Origin: Thalassovita sp.
GTDB lineage: Bacteria > Pseudomonadota > Alphaproteobacteria > Rhodobacterales > Rhodobacteraceae
Direction of reading: 5' to 3'
Length of the DNA stretch: 64,000 nt
Assembly: GCF_963691685.1 (NCBI RefSeq)
Contig: NZ_OY829290.1
Coordinates: 3,683,501-3,747,500 of the forward strand
Each line of letters opens with the position of its first letter. Positions within the stretch are counted from its first letter, which is position 1. Under the pieces are notes generated by a model. The model made no database searches. It saw nothing but the letters and a program-made list of their open reading frames with translations, and had not been told where the DNA came from. The translations under genes were made by a program, and so were the position numbers. Below, one piece after another: positions 1-7,627 of the stretch.

Positions 1-156
1 GACCCTCCACCACGGAATGCGCTGCAACGCGGCAATTCCGCACTCTTGCCGCACTGCGGCGAATGTTCTATGACCAAGGGGAAGGCGGGAAGTGTTGGGC
101 CCGCGGCGACGCGTTACCCCTGCGCAGATCCGCCATGATCTTGGTGGAGGAAGAAC

Positions 157-1335
157 ATGACCAATGTCGTCATCGTATCGGCAGCGCGGACCGCTGTTGG
201 ATCATTCAGCGGCTCATTTGCAAACACCCCGGCCCATGACCTAGGCGCAGCCGTACTGGAAGCGATCGTAGAACGCGCCGGGATCGAAAAGGGGGAGGTT
301 TCGGAAACCATCCTCGGTCAGGTTCTGACCGCCGGTCAGGGTCAGAACCCTGCCCGTCAGGCCCATATCAACGCTGGCCTGCCGATCGAAAGCGCCGCCT
401 GGGGCATCAACCAGGTTTGTGGCTCGGGCCTGCGCGCCGTTGCCTTGGGCGCCCAACATGTGCAGCTGGGCGATGCGGCGATTGTGGCTGCAGGTGGTCA
501 GGAAAACATGACCCTCAGCCCCCATGTGGCGCATCTGCGTGCCGGCACCAAAATGGGCGACGTGAAATACATCGACTCGATGATCCGCGACGGTCTGTGG
601 GATGCCTTCAACGGCTACCACATGGGCCAAACGGCCGAGAATGTTGCCGAGCAGTGGCAGATCAGCCGTGACATGCAGGATGAGTTTGCGCTTGCCTCGC
701 AGAACAAGGCCGAAGCCGCTCAGAACGCAGGGAAATTTGATGATGAGGTGATCCCCTTCACCATCAAGACCCGCAAAGGTGAGATCGTGGTCGACAAGGA
801 TGAATACATCCGCCACGGCGCAACGATCGAAAACATGCAAAAACTGCGCCCTGCCTTTGTCCGCGACGGTGGCACCGTCACCGCGGCCAATGCCTCGGGC
901 CTGAACGACGGCGCCGCCGCCGTCCTGCTGATGAGCGCCGATGAGGCCGAAAAACGCGGGCTGGAGCCTCTGGCCCGGATCGCCTCCTACGCCACCGCGG
1001 GTCTGGATCCGTCGATCATGGGCGTTGGCCCGATCTACGCCTCGCGCAAAGCGCTGGACAAGGCCGGTTGGGCCGCCGGCGATCTGGATCTGGTCGAAGC
1101 CAACGAAGCCTTCGCCGCCCAGGCCTGCGCCGTGAACAAAGACATGGGCTGGGACCCGTCGATCGTGAACGTGAACGGTGGCGCCATTGCCATCGGCCAC
1201 CCGATCGGCGCCTCGGGCTGCCGGATCCTCAATACGCTGCTGTTTGAAATGAAACGGCGCGAGGCCAAAAAAGGTCTGGCCACACTCTGCATCGGTGGCG
1301 GCATGGGCGTCGCCATGTGCCTGGAACGTCCCTGA
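157..1335 (+). CDS. phaA: Acetyl-CoA acetyltransferase (beta-ketothiolase)
   Basis: Condenses two acetyl-CoA to acetoacetyl-CoA, the first step of polyhydroxybutyrate synthesis, in the cytoplasm. The 392-residue length is normal for the family. The acyl-accepting cysteine is C88 in NQVCGSG. The GHPIGASG histidine motif and the C-terminal proton-relay cysteine C378 (LCIGGGMG) are both present, so the enzyme looks active. The start follows a GGAGGAAGAAC ribosome site. phaB lies 185 bp downstream on the same strand but behind a terminator, so the two genes are probably partly independent. The upstream 156 bp shows no other gene. A catabolic thiolase role is possible, but the phaB neighbour favours PHB. 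Confidence 0.96.
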   Translation: MTNVVIVSAARTAVGSFSGSFANTPAHDLGAAVLEAIVERAGIEKGEVSETILGQVLTAGQGQNPARQAHINAGLPIESAAWGINQVCGSGLRAVALGAQHVQLGDAAIVAAGGQENMTLSPHVAHLRAGTKMGDVKYIDSMIRDGLWDAFNGYHMGQTAENVAEQWQISRDMQDEFALASQNKAEAAQNAGKFDDEVIPFTIKTRKGEIVVDKDEYIRHGATIENMQKLRPAFVRDGGTVTAANASGLNDGAAAVLLMSADEAEKRGLEPLARIASYATAGLDPSIMGVGPIYASRKALDKAGWAAGDLDLVEANEAFAAQACAVNKDMGWDPSIVNVNGGAIAIGHPIGASGCRILNTLLFEMKRREAKKGLATLCIGGGMGVAMCLERP

Positions 1336-1367
1336 GGGCGCCGGTGAGAGAGCAAGACACATATCAA

Positions 1368-1393
1368 GGGCGCCACCACGGCGCCCTTTTTTT
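1368..1393 (+). terminator. Intrinsic terminator after phaA
   Basis: Perfect 7-bp stem GGGCGCC/GGCGCCC with loop ACCAC, followed by seven T. It separates phaA from phaB. Confidence 0.9.
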
Positions 1394-1520
1394 AGGCAAT
1401 CTGTGCTGCAGGTGCGAAAAACTGCCACAGATAGCAAAATTCACCACGAAATAATATTGCGCGAACAAAAATCAACACGTAACACTATTACCAACTCAAT
1501 TTCCGAACGGAGAGAAGACC

Positions 1521-2243
1521 ATGGCACGAATTGCACTTGTAACCGGTGGATCACGCGGGATCGGCGCCGCAATTTCCAAACGGCTTAAGTCCGAAGGTTA
1601 TGAGGTTGCCGCGACCTATGCAGGCAATGACGACGCCGCCGCAGCCTTCACTGCGGAGACCGGCATCAAGACCTACAAATGGAATGTCGCCTCTTACGAG
1701 GACAGCGCCGCAGGTATCGCCAAAGTTGAAGCGGACCTGGGCCCGATCGATGTGGTGGTGGCCAATGCCGGCATCACCCGCGACGCACCGTTCCACAAGA
1801 TGACCCCGGAACAGTGGCATCAGGTGGTCGACACCAACCTGACCGGCGTGTTCAACACCGTGCACCCGATCTGGCCCGGCATGCGGGATCGCAAGTTTGG
1901 CCGGGTGATCGTGATTTCCTCGATCAACGGGCAGAAGGGCCAGTTCGCCCAGGTGAACTATGCCGCCACCAAAGCCGGTGATCTGGGCATTGTGAAATCG
2001 CTGGCACAGGAAGGCGCCCGCGCGGGCATCACCGCCAACGCCATCTGCCCCGGCTACATCGCCACCGAAATGGTCATGGCCGTGCCGGAAAAGGTGCGCG
2101 AGTCGATCATCGGTCAGATCCCCACCGGCCGTCTGGGCGAACCGGATGAGATTGCGCGCTGCGTGTCCTTCCTGGCGTCTGATGAGGCGGGTTTCATCAA
2201 CGGATCCACCATTTCGGCCAACGGCGGTCAGTTTTTCGTCTGA
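1521..2243 (+). CDS. phaB: Acetoacetyl-CoA reductase (SDR family)
   Basis: NADPH-dependent short-chain dehydrogenase reducing acetoacetyl-CoA to (R)-3-hydroxybutyryl-CoA, the PHB monomer precursor. The 240 residues are typical. Visible motifs are the cofactor glycine motif TGGSRGIG (residues 8-15), NAG at 82-84, catalytic S134, and the Y147-x3-K151 pair in NYAATKAG. The start has a strong GGAGAGAAGACC ribosome site. It follows phaA and ends at its own terminator. FabG-type reductases look similar, but the pairing with phaA makes PhaB the best call. Confidence 0.95.
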   Translation: MARIALVTGGSRGIGAAISKRLKSEGYEVAATYAGNDDAAAAFTAETGIKTYKWNVASYEDSAAGIAKVEADLGPIDVVVANAGITRDAPFHKMTPEQWHQVVDTNLTGVFNTVHPIWPGMRDRKFGRVIVISSINGQKGQFAQVNYAATKAGDLGIVKSLAQEGARAGITANAICPGYIATEMVMAVPEKVRESIIGQIPTGRLGEPDEIARCVSFLASDEAGFINGSTISANGGQFFV

Positions 2244-2275
2244 TCCCCAGAGCCAGATGTGACAGATGTGACAAA

Positions 2276-2307
2276 GGCCGCCCCGGTTTTCCCGTGGGCG
2301 GCCTTTT
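2276..2307 (+). terminator. Intrinsic terminator after phaB
   Basis: 8-bp perfect stem GGCCGCCC/GGGCGGCC around a 12-nt loop, followed by TTTT. It may also serve the convergent 52-residue gene. Confidence 0.85.
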
Positions 2308-2327
2308 CGTCTCGTAAGTCCTGAAGA

Positions 2328-2486
2328 TCAGGTCAGCGGGACGGTTCCGTAAGTGCCGGCCGAGGTTTTGGCAGGCGCAGCGGAACGAAACAGGGCGCGG
2401 AAGAGACCAACGAAGGCGGCACCACGTGCGGCGTGGGCGGCGGCGTAGGCGGCTTGGCTCTGGCGGGTCTGGGCAACTTCGATCAT
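2328..2486 (-). CDS. Small alanine-rich hypothetical protein (52 aa)
   Basis: A 52-codon reading frame starting with ATG, with a GGAGAT ribosome site 6 nt upstream and a TGA stop. The product is Ala/Arg-rich with a central hydrophobic, amphipathic stretch (GAAFVGLFRALFRSAA, residues 22-37) that could touch the membrane. No known domain is recognised. It is transcribed divergently from the LysR-type regulator, the usual layout for a LysR target gene, and ends near the phaB terminator. The good ribosome site and codon use argue that it is real. Its function is unknown. Confidence 0.6.
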   Translation of the reverse strand: MIEVAQTRQSQAAYAAAHAARGAAFVGLFRALFRSAAPAKTSAGTYGTVPLT

Positions 2487-2569
2487 CGGGTATCTCCGTC
2501 ATTAAGATGTCTGAACTGACCCTAATATGCGGTTTATACTGGGCTGCGACAAACGAGAGTTTCCAAGGC

Positions 2570-2594
2570 GTCAGTTAAGCTGTATTTAACTGAC
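2570..2594. promoter_or_regulatory. Inverted repeat abutting the LysR start codon
   Basis: Perfect 9-bp arms GTCAGTTAA and TTAACTGAC with a 7-nt spacer, ending exactly at the base before the ATG. It contains a T-N11-A-like core typical of LysR-type operators. It could be the autoregulatory site, or in RNA a hairpin against the start codon. No Shine-Dalgarno sequence fits in the same space. Confidence 0.6.
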
Positions 2595-3542
2595 ATGTCT
2601 GATCGTCTACCGCCCCTCACCTCCCTTCGTGCCTTTGAAGCGGCCGCGCGCCATATGTCCTTTGCCAAAGCGGCGGAGGAATTACATGTGACGCCCGCAG
2701 CGCTGTCTTATCAGATCAAATCCCTTGAAGAGCATCTGGGCGCGCCTTTGTTCATACGTCTTAACCGCGCGGTGGAGCTGACCGAAGCGGGCCGCGCCCT
2801 GTCACCGGGCGCGTCTGAAGCGTTTCAGACCCTGACCAATGCCTGGCGCGCCACACGCAGGTTGCAGGACAATACGACGCTGAACGTCACCGCAGGCCCG
2901 GCCTTCACCGCCAAATGGATGGCGCCGCGCCTTTATGAATTTGCCCGCGCCCATCCCGAAGTGGATCTGCGATTCTCCGCCACATTGCGGATGATGGACT
3001 TTGACCGCGATGAGGTCGATGTGGCGATCCGGTTTGGCTACGGTCCCGACCATGGTGTCTGGTCGCAAAAACTCAGCAGCGAATGGTTCACCCCGGTGAT
3101 GCTGCCCGAAATGGCAGAGCGCTATCCCACCCCCGAAAGCCTGACCGAAGCGCCGCTGATCTTTGACGAATCGACCAATTTCCTGCGCCCCGCCTGTGAC
3201 TGGGCGGCGTGGTTCCGCGCCATGGGGGTGGATCACGCGCCCACACATGGTCTGCATTTTTCGGCCGCGGACCATGCGGTGGACGCCGCCCTGGCCGGGG
3301 GCGGCGTGGTGCTGGGCCGCCGCGCCATGGTGGTCAAGGACATCTATGATGGCCGGCTGGTGGCCCCCTATGGTGTGGGTCTGGGGACCAAGGCGCATTT
3401 CCGGTTCCTCTGCCGACAGGGCACGGAAAACCGTCCACATATTGCGGCGCTGCGGGAATGGATGCTTGCAGAAATTGCTAAAACCATTTCTGTTCACAAC
3501 GCATTAACCATTATCCCGGTAGAGGACGTCCCCGCCCCATGA
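2595..3542 (+). CDS. LysR-family transcriptional regulator (GcvA-like)
   Basis: DNA-binding regulator of 315 residues. The N-terminal winged helix-turn-helix (about residues 6-65, LTSLRAFEAAARHMSF) is followed by a periplasmic-binding-protein-like effector domain (about 95-300). The layout resembles the GcvA/AmpR subgroup. The ATG is directly preceded by a perfect inverted repeat, with no visible ribosome site. Its stop overlaps the start of the downstream EamA transporter by ATGA, so the two are translationally coupled and the transporter is a likely regulatory target. The divergent 52-residue gene is the other candidate target. The effector is unknown. Confidence 0.93.
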   Translation: MSDRLPPLTSLRAFEAAARHMSFAKAAEELHVTPAALSYQIKSLEEHLGAPLFIRLNRAVELTEAGRALSPGASEAFQTLTNAWRATRRLQDNTTLNVTAGPAFTAKWMAPRLYEFARAHPEVDLRFSATLRMMDFDRDEVDVAIRFGYGPDHGVWSQKLSSEWFTPVMLPEMAERYPTPESLTEAPLIFDESTNFLRPACDWAAWFRAMGVDHAPTHGLHFSAADHAVDAALAGGGVVLGRRAMVVKDIYDGRLVAPYGVGLGTKAHFRFLCRQGTENRPHIAALREWMLAEIAKTISVHNALTIIPVEDVPAP

Positions 3543-4456
3543 CCAGCCGCGCAAATTCCCCCGCCCCCAATGCTACGGGCGGCACACAGACGATGCCCCG
3601 ATCCCGCGCCACGGCCATCGGTTTTGTTGCGGTGCTGCTTTGGGCGTTGCTGGCGCTGTTTACGGTGGGCACGGCCCCGACGCCGCCTCTGCTGCTGAAC
3701 GCGATCTGCTTTGCCATCAGTGGCACATTGGGGGTGATCTGGACCGGTGTCACCGGCGGTGCGGGCAAGCTGCGAGCGGTGCCGCTGAAGGTCTATGCCT
3801 TTGGCACGATTGGCCTCTTTGGCTATCACGCGCTCTATTTCAGCGCCCTGCGGTTGGCGCCCCCTGCGCAGGCCGGGCTGATCGCCTACCTCTGGCCGCT
3901 GTTGATCGTGTTGTTTTCCGGGCTGCTGCCGGGGGAAAAACTGCGGGCGGGGCATTTCATCGGCGGGATCGTCGGCTTTGCGGGCGCCGCGCTGATCATC
4001 CAGGGCGGCGGCAGCGGCTTTGATGCCAGCGCCCTGCCCGGCTATCTGCTGGCGCTGGGATGCGCGCTGTTCTGGTCTGGCTATTCTGTCCTGTCGCGCA
4101 AACTGGGCGACATCCCGACCGAGGCTGTGGCGGTGTTTTGCATCGCAACCGCGATCCTGTCGGCCCTGCTGCATCTGGCAACAGAAACCACCCAATGGCC
4201 GGTTGGCCTCTGGGGGTGGGGATCGGCCATCGCGCTGGGGCTGGGGCCTGTGGGCCTGGCCTTCTACGTCTGGGATATCGGGGTGAAACGCGGTGACATT
4301 CAGCTGCTTGGTGTCAGCTCTTATGCGGCACCTTTGCTGTCGACACTGGTTTTGGTGGGCTTTGGCATCGCCGCCCCAAGCTGGTCCCTGGGGCTGGCGG
4401 CTTTGTTGATCACGGGTGGCGCGGGGTTGGCTGCCCGCGCCAGCTTGAAAAAGTGA
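3539..4456 (+). CDS. DMT-superfamily (EamA) transporter
   Basis: Inner-membrane metabolite exporter of 305 residues with about ten hydrophobic segments arranged as two EamA repeats (roughly 20-145 and 160-300). It begins inside the last codons of the LysR gene (ATGA overlap), indicating co-transcription and coupling. The substrate cannot be read from the sequence. Members of this family export amino acids or related metabolites. It is convergent with the YdcH-type gene: the two stop codons are adjacent with no gap. Confidence 0.9.
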   Translation: MTSRANSPAPNATGGTQTMPRSRATAIGFVAVLLWALLALFTVGTAPTPPLLLNAICFAISGTLGVIWTGVTGGAGKLRAVPLKVYAFGTIGLFGYHALYFSALRLAPPAQAGLIAYLWPLLIVLFSGLLPGEKLRAGHFIGGIVGFAGAALIIQGGGSGFDASALPGYLLALGCALFWSGYSVLSRKLGDIPTEAVAVFCIATAILSALLHLATETTQWPVGLWGWGSAIALGLGPVGLAFYVWDIGVKRGDIQLLGVSSYAAPLLSTLVLVGFGIAAPSWSLGLAALLITGGAGLAARASLKK

Positions 4457-4630
4457 TCAGGCGGTTGCGGTACTGAGCCGTTCGATTTCTTCCTTCAGGC
4501 GCAGTTTCTGCTTTTTCATTTCGGCAATTTCCGCATCCGACGTGCCGGGAGCGCGCTGCGCTTCTTCGACCTGATGCGAGAGGGCACTGTGTTTTTTCTT
4601 CAGTTCTTCGATATGCGAACTCAAGGCCAT
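4457..4630 (-). CDS. YdcH/DUF465 family small coiled-coil protein
   Basis: A 57-residue, highly charged protein (SSHIEELKKKHSALSHQVEE near the N-terminus, EIAEMKKQKLRLKEEIERL near the C-terminus) that would form two helices, the pattern of the YdcH (DUF465) family common in alphaproteobacteria. The ATG is preceded by a purine-rich GAGAGGAGAATTAT site. Its function is unknown. The stop codon abuts that of the convergent transporter gene. Confidence 0.85.
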   Translation of the reverse strand: MALSSHIEELKKKHSALSHQVEEAQRAPGTSDAEIAEMKKQKLRLKEEIERLSTATA

Positions 4631-4757
4631 ATAATTCTCCTCTCAATGTTAGTGCGAGACTCTCAGTCCATCATAGATCGTCGCCCCTGTCACGCTGCAG
4701 CGCAGCGCAGACAGACCCCAAGCGGTGATTTGCTTACACCAGGACCTACAGCGGGAC

Positions 4758-5510
4758 TTACACCGGGAAAGGCAGCGCCGCGCCATCGCGCAAAACGGCC
4801 TGAATATCAGGTGCATAATCTTCGCCATCGCTGCCGTGGTACGCGCCCTGATGCAGCACCAGACCGTCATGCAGGCGGAAGTCAGCCCGCCCGTTTTTAC
4901 GCCCACGGATCAAGACCAGCTGCGCCTCACGTCCCGCGCGGGGAATCAGTGGCAACAGCTGCAGCGATCCCAACACGCCGCCCATTGCGCTGATCAACTC
5001 GGGCAGGCGCTCCGCCCGTTGGATGAAGCTGACATAGCCCTTAGGCTTGCAACGCTTTGCCGCCACCGCCACCCAATCCGCCAAGGGCGTTTCCCCGGCA
5101 AAGGCGATATCACGCCCCGCATCCTGCGCTGCAGTTGACCGATCACGCTGAAAATAGGGAGGATTGGCGAAAACGTGATCAAACTGTTGCTGGCGCAGCA
5201 CCTCTGGCAGTTGGGTCAAATCGCCGGTCACAACGTCAAATGCCGCGCCTGCCTCAGCCGCGTTGCGGCGGGCCAGTTGGGCATAGTCCTCCTGCAGTTC
5301 CAGCCCGGTCACCGTGACCTCAGGCACCCGCGCCAAAAGGCAGAGGGAAGCCACACCCACACCGCAGCCCAGTTCCAGCGCGCTTTGCCCCGGTTTTGCA
5401 GGCAGGGACGCCGCCAGAAGAACAGGATCCACCCCGGCACGATAGCCCTTGGCCGGCTGCCAGGCCTTCACGGCCCCGTTGAGGAAATCATTGTGGGTCA
5501 GATCAGCCAT
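4758..5510 (-). CDS. trmN6: tRNA1(Val) (adenine(37)-N6)-methyltransferase-like
   Basis: SAM-dependent N6-adenine methyltransferase of 250 residues. The class I SAM motif ELGCGVG is at residues 46-52 and the amino-methylating NPPY motif at 116-119. N-terminal residues 1-30, including the AGVDPVLLAA segment, are typical of the YfiC/TrmN6 group, which modifies A37 of tRNA1(Val). The substrate is inferred from the family and not proven here. It probably forms a minus-strand unit with the DUF2007 gene 11 bp upstream. Between it and the YdcH gene (4631-4757) nothing else is seen. Confidence 0.85.
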   Translation of the reverse strand: MADLTHNDFLNGAVKAWQPAKGYRAGVDPVLLAASLPAKPGQSALELGCGVGVASLCLLARVPEVTVTGLELQEDYAQLARRNAAEAGAAFDVVTGDLTQLPEVLRQQQFDHVFANPPYFQRDRSTAAQDAGRDIAFAGETPLADWVAVAAKRCKPKGYVSFIQRAERLPELISAMGGVLGSLQLLPLIPRAGREAQLVLIRGRKNGRADFRLHDGLVLHQGAYHGSDGEDYAPDIQAVLRDGAALPFPV

Positions 5511-5521
5511 CTGAAACGGCC

Positions 5522-5737
5522 TCAGCCCTCCAGCGCGATACCGTTGTCGCGCATCACCTGTTCGGCCTCTTCCAGGTCGTCAGCATGCACCATCAGACGG
5601 CGCGGCAAAATGCCGATGCTGCCCTCAAGGACGCTCATGTTTACGTCCATTTCAAAGCAGTCTATACCCTCCCCCTGAAGCAGCGCTTTGGCAAAGGCAA
5701 TCGACGTCGGGTCGGTGGTTCGAAGCAGTTGTTTCAT
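5522..5737 (-). CDS. DUF2007-domain protein
   Basis: A 71-residue protein beginning MKQLLRTTDPTSIAFAKALL. The pattern of a short N-terminal strand, a helix and a second strand ending at the C-terminus matches the DUF2007 family (proposed small signal-transducing or ligand-binding proteins). A longer open frame exists upstream, but the family start and its overlap with the divergent gene make this ATG the best choice. It is 11 bp upstream of trmN6 and divergent from the polyprenyl-PP synthase. The function is not established. Confidence 0.8.
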   Translation of the reverse strand: MKQLLRTTDPTSIAFAKALLQGEGIDCFEMDVNMSVLEGSIGILPRRLMVHADDLEEAEQVMRDNGIALEG

Positions 5738-5802
5738 ATCGGGGAAATATGGGCATGACGTGCGGATTTGTCGAGGACAAGAAGCGTCATGGGCGGGACA
5801 AG

Positions 5803-6804
5803 ATGAACCTGGATCACGCAAGCACAAAACCACATGAGCGTCTGGCGGCGCATCTGGAAACCAAACTGGTGGCGGTGAATGAAATGATTCATTCCCGCAT
5901 GATGTCCGAACACGCGCCGCGAATCCCGCAAGTCACCGCGCATCTGATCGATGCGGGCGGCAAACGGCTGCGTCCGATGCTGACTTTGGCGGCGGCAGAT
6001 CTGTGCGGCTACGACGGCCCCTATGATGTGCATCTGGCCACCACGGTGGAGTTCATCCACACTGCAACGCTGCTGCATGATGATGTGGTCGACGAAAGCG
6101 CCCAACGTCGTGGCCGTCCGACAGCGAACCTGATGTGGGACAATAAATCGTCGGTTCTGGTCGGTGATTACCTGTTCTCGCGCTCATTCCAGATGATGGT
6201 TGAGCCGGGCAACCTGCGGGTGCTGTCGATTCTGTCCAATGCCTCGGCAACGATTGCCGAAGGTGAGGTTCTGCAGCTGACCGCGGCCACCGATCTGGCC
6301 ACGGACGAAGATATCTATCTGCAGGTCGTGCGCGGCAAGACCGCCGCGCTGTTTTCTGCCGCAACCGAGGTGGGCGGCGTCATCGCCGAGGCACCGGAAG
6401 AGCAGGTGAAGGCGCTGTTTGACTATGGCGATGCTTTGGGCATCTCCTTCCAGATTGTGGATGATCTGCTGGATTATCAGGGCGATAGCGCTGCGACGGG
6501 TAAAAACGTCGGGGATGATTTCCGCGAACGTAAACTGACCCTGCCGGTGATCAAAGCAGTTGCCAAAGCCGACGCGGAGGAACGCGCGTTTTGGGTGCGC
6601 ACCATTGAAAAGGGCCGCCAGGAAGAGGGCGACCTGGAACACGCGCTGAGCCTGCTGAAGAAGCACAACACGCTGGAAGAAACCCGTCAGGATGCGCTGG
6701 CCTGGGCCGCCAAGGCCAAGGATGCACTGCAGGTGCTGCCGGATCATCCGGTGCGCCAGCTGCTGATTGAGATTGCCGATTACGTGGTCGCGCGGATCAA
6801 CTGA
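5803..6804 (+). CDS. Polyprenyl diphosphate synthase (probably decaprenyl/octaprenyl)
   Basis: Elongates farnesyl-PP with isopentenyl-PP to the long side chain of ubiquinone. The 333 residues contain the two aspartate-rich motifs, DDVVD at 93-97 and DDLLD at 220-224, and GGKRLRP at 52-58. The start chosen (MNLDHAS) follows GGGCGGGACAAG; an in-frame ATG 54 bp upstream would add a non-conserved extension. Alphaproteobacteria of this group normally make ubiquinone-10, so decaprenyl-PP synthase is likely, but chain length cannot be read here. ubiA, which uses this product, is at 40343. Convergent with ispE, with 3 bp between the genes. Confidence 0.92.
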   Translation: MNLDHASTKPHERLAAHLETKLVAVNEMIHSRMMSEHAPRIPQVTAHLIDAGGKRLRPMLTLAAADLCGYDGPYDVHLATTVEFIHTATLLHDDVVDESAQRRGRPTANLMWDNKSSVLVGDYLFSRSFQMMVEPGNLRVLSILSNASATIAEGEVLQLTAATDLATDEDIYLQVVRGKTAALFSAATEVGGVIAEAPEEQVKALFDYGDALGISFQIVDDLLDYQGDSAATGKNVGDDFRERKLTLPVIKAVAKADAEERAFWVRTIEKGRQEEGDLEHALSLLKKHNTLEETRQDALAWAAKAKDALQVLPDHPVRQLLIEIADYVVARIN

Positions 6805-6807
6805 CGG

Positions 6808-7617
6808 CTAGGACAAAACCGTGGCCTGCACCCACCAACCGGGGCGGGCCAATGCAAGGGCGGCGTCAGCCGCCTTTTTGCTGTCCGGGTAAAGTCCAAA
6901 GCAGGTCGCGCCCGAGCCTGACATGCGGGCAAGCCCCGCGCCACTTTCCCGCAACGCCTGCAGCACATCGGCGATCACCGGCTGCGCCGCAATCGCCGGG
7001 GCCTCCAGATCATTGCGCTGACGGGAGAGCCAGGCCAGCAGTTGATCGGCGCTGATGCCTGTCGGCAGCGCATCCATCGGCGCGTTATCCTTGCTGGCCA
7101 GCCCGCCAAATACCGCACCGGTGGGCACCGGGACGCCGGGGTTGACCAAGACCGCGTGCAGCGGCGGCAGGTCGACCGGGGTCACCTCCTCACCAATGCC
7201 CCGCATGAAACCCGCGCGGGCTAGCATGCAGACCGGCACATCCGCGCCAAGGCTCAACCCCTGATCCGGCACGGCGCGTCTGGTCAGATCCGCCAGCAAC
7301 CGCAGGGCGGCCGCTGCATCGGAAGAGCCGCCGCCAATACCGGCGGCTGCGGGCAGGTGTTTTTCCAGCGTTATGGTAGCCTGCGCACCCATCAGCTCCG
7401 CCGCGCGGAACACAAGGTTGGAGGGGCCGACCGGCACGCCCTGCGCCAACGGGCCGCTGACCGCCAAGGACATCTCACCTAGCCGACAGGTCAGGTGGTC
7501 ACCCACATCGGCAAAGACCACCAGCGAATCCAGCAGGTGATAGCCATCAGCCCGCTGACCCGTGACATGCAGCGTCAGATTGATCTTGGCGGGCGCGAAA
7601 CCCTCAAGCTTGTCCAT
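6808..7617 (-). CDS. ispE: 4-diphosphocytidyl-2-C-methyl-D-erythritol kinase
   Basis: GHMP-family kinase of the non-mevalonate isoprenoid pathway, phosphorylating the 2-hydroxyl of CDP-methylerythritol. The 269 residues begin with the typical APAKINLTLHV segment (residues 8-18) and carry the ATP-binding glycine-serine loop GIGGGSSDAAA near residue 95. The C-terminal MSGSGATCFG motif is present. It lies 10 bp downstream of the TPR gene on the same strand, so they are probably co-transcribed. It supplies the precursors used by the adjacent polyprenyl-PP synthase. Confidence 0.95.
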   Translation of the reverse strand: MDKLEGFAPAKINLTLHVTGQRADGYHLLDSLVVFADVGDHLTCRLGEMSLAVSGPLAQGVPVGPSNLVFRAAELMGAQATITLEKHLPAAAGIGGGSSDAAAALRLLADLTRRAVPDQGLSLGADVPVCMLARAGFMRGIGEEVTPVDLPPLHAVLVNPGVPVPTGAVFGGLASKDNAPMDALPTGISADQLLAWLSRQRNDLEAPAIAAQPVIADVLQALRESGAGLARMSGSGATCFGLYPDSKKAADAALALARPGWWVQATVLS

Positions 7618-7627
7618 GGTCTTGGGA

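Noticed and set aside
1..156. A PhaR-type operator upstream of phaA
   Set aside because: Several CTGC and GCAG-like words occur, but no correctly spaced dyad can be defined.
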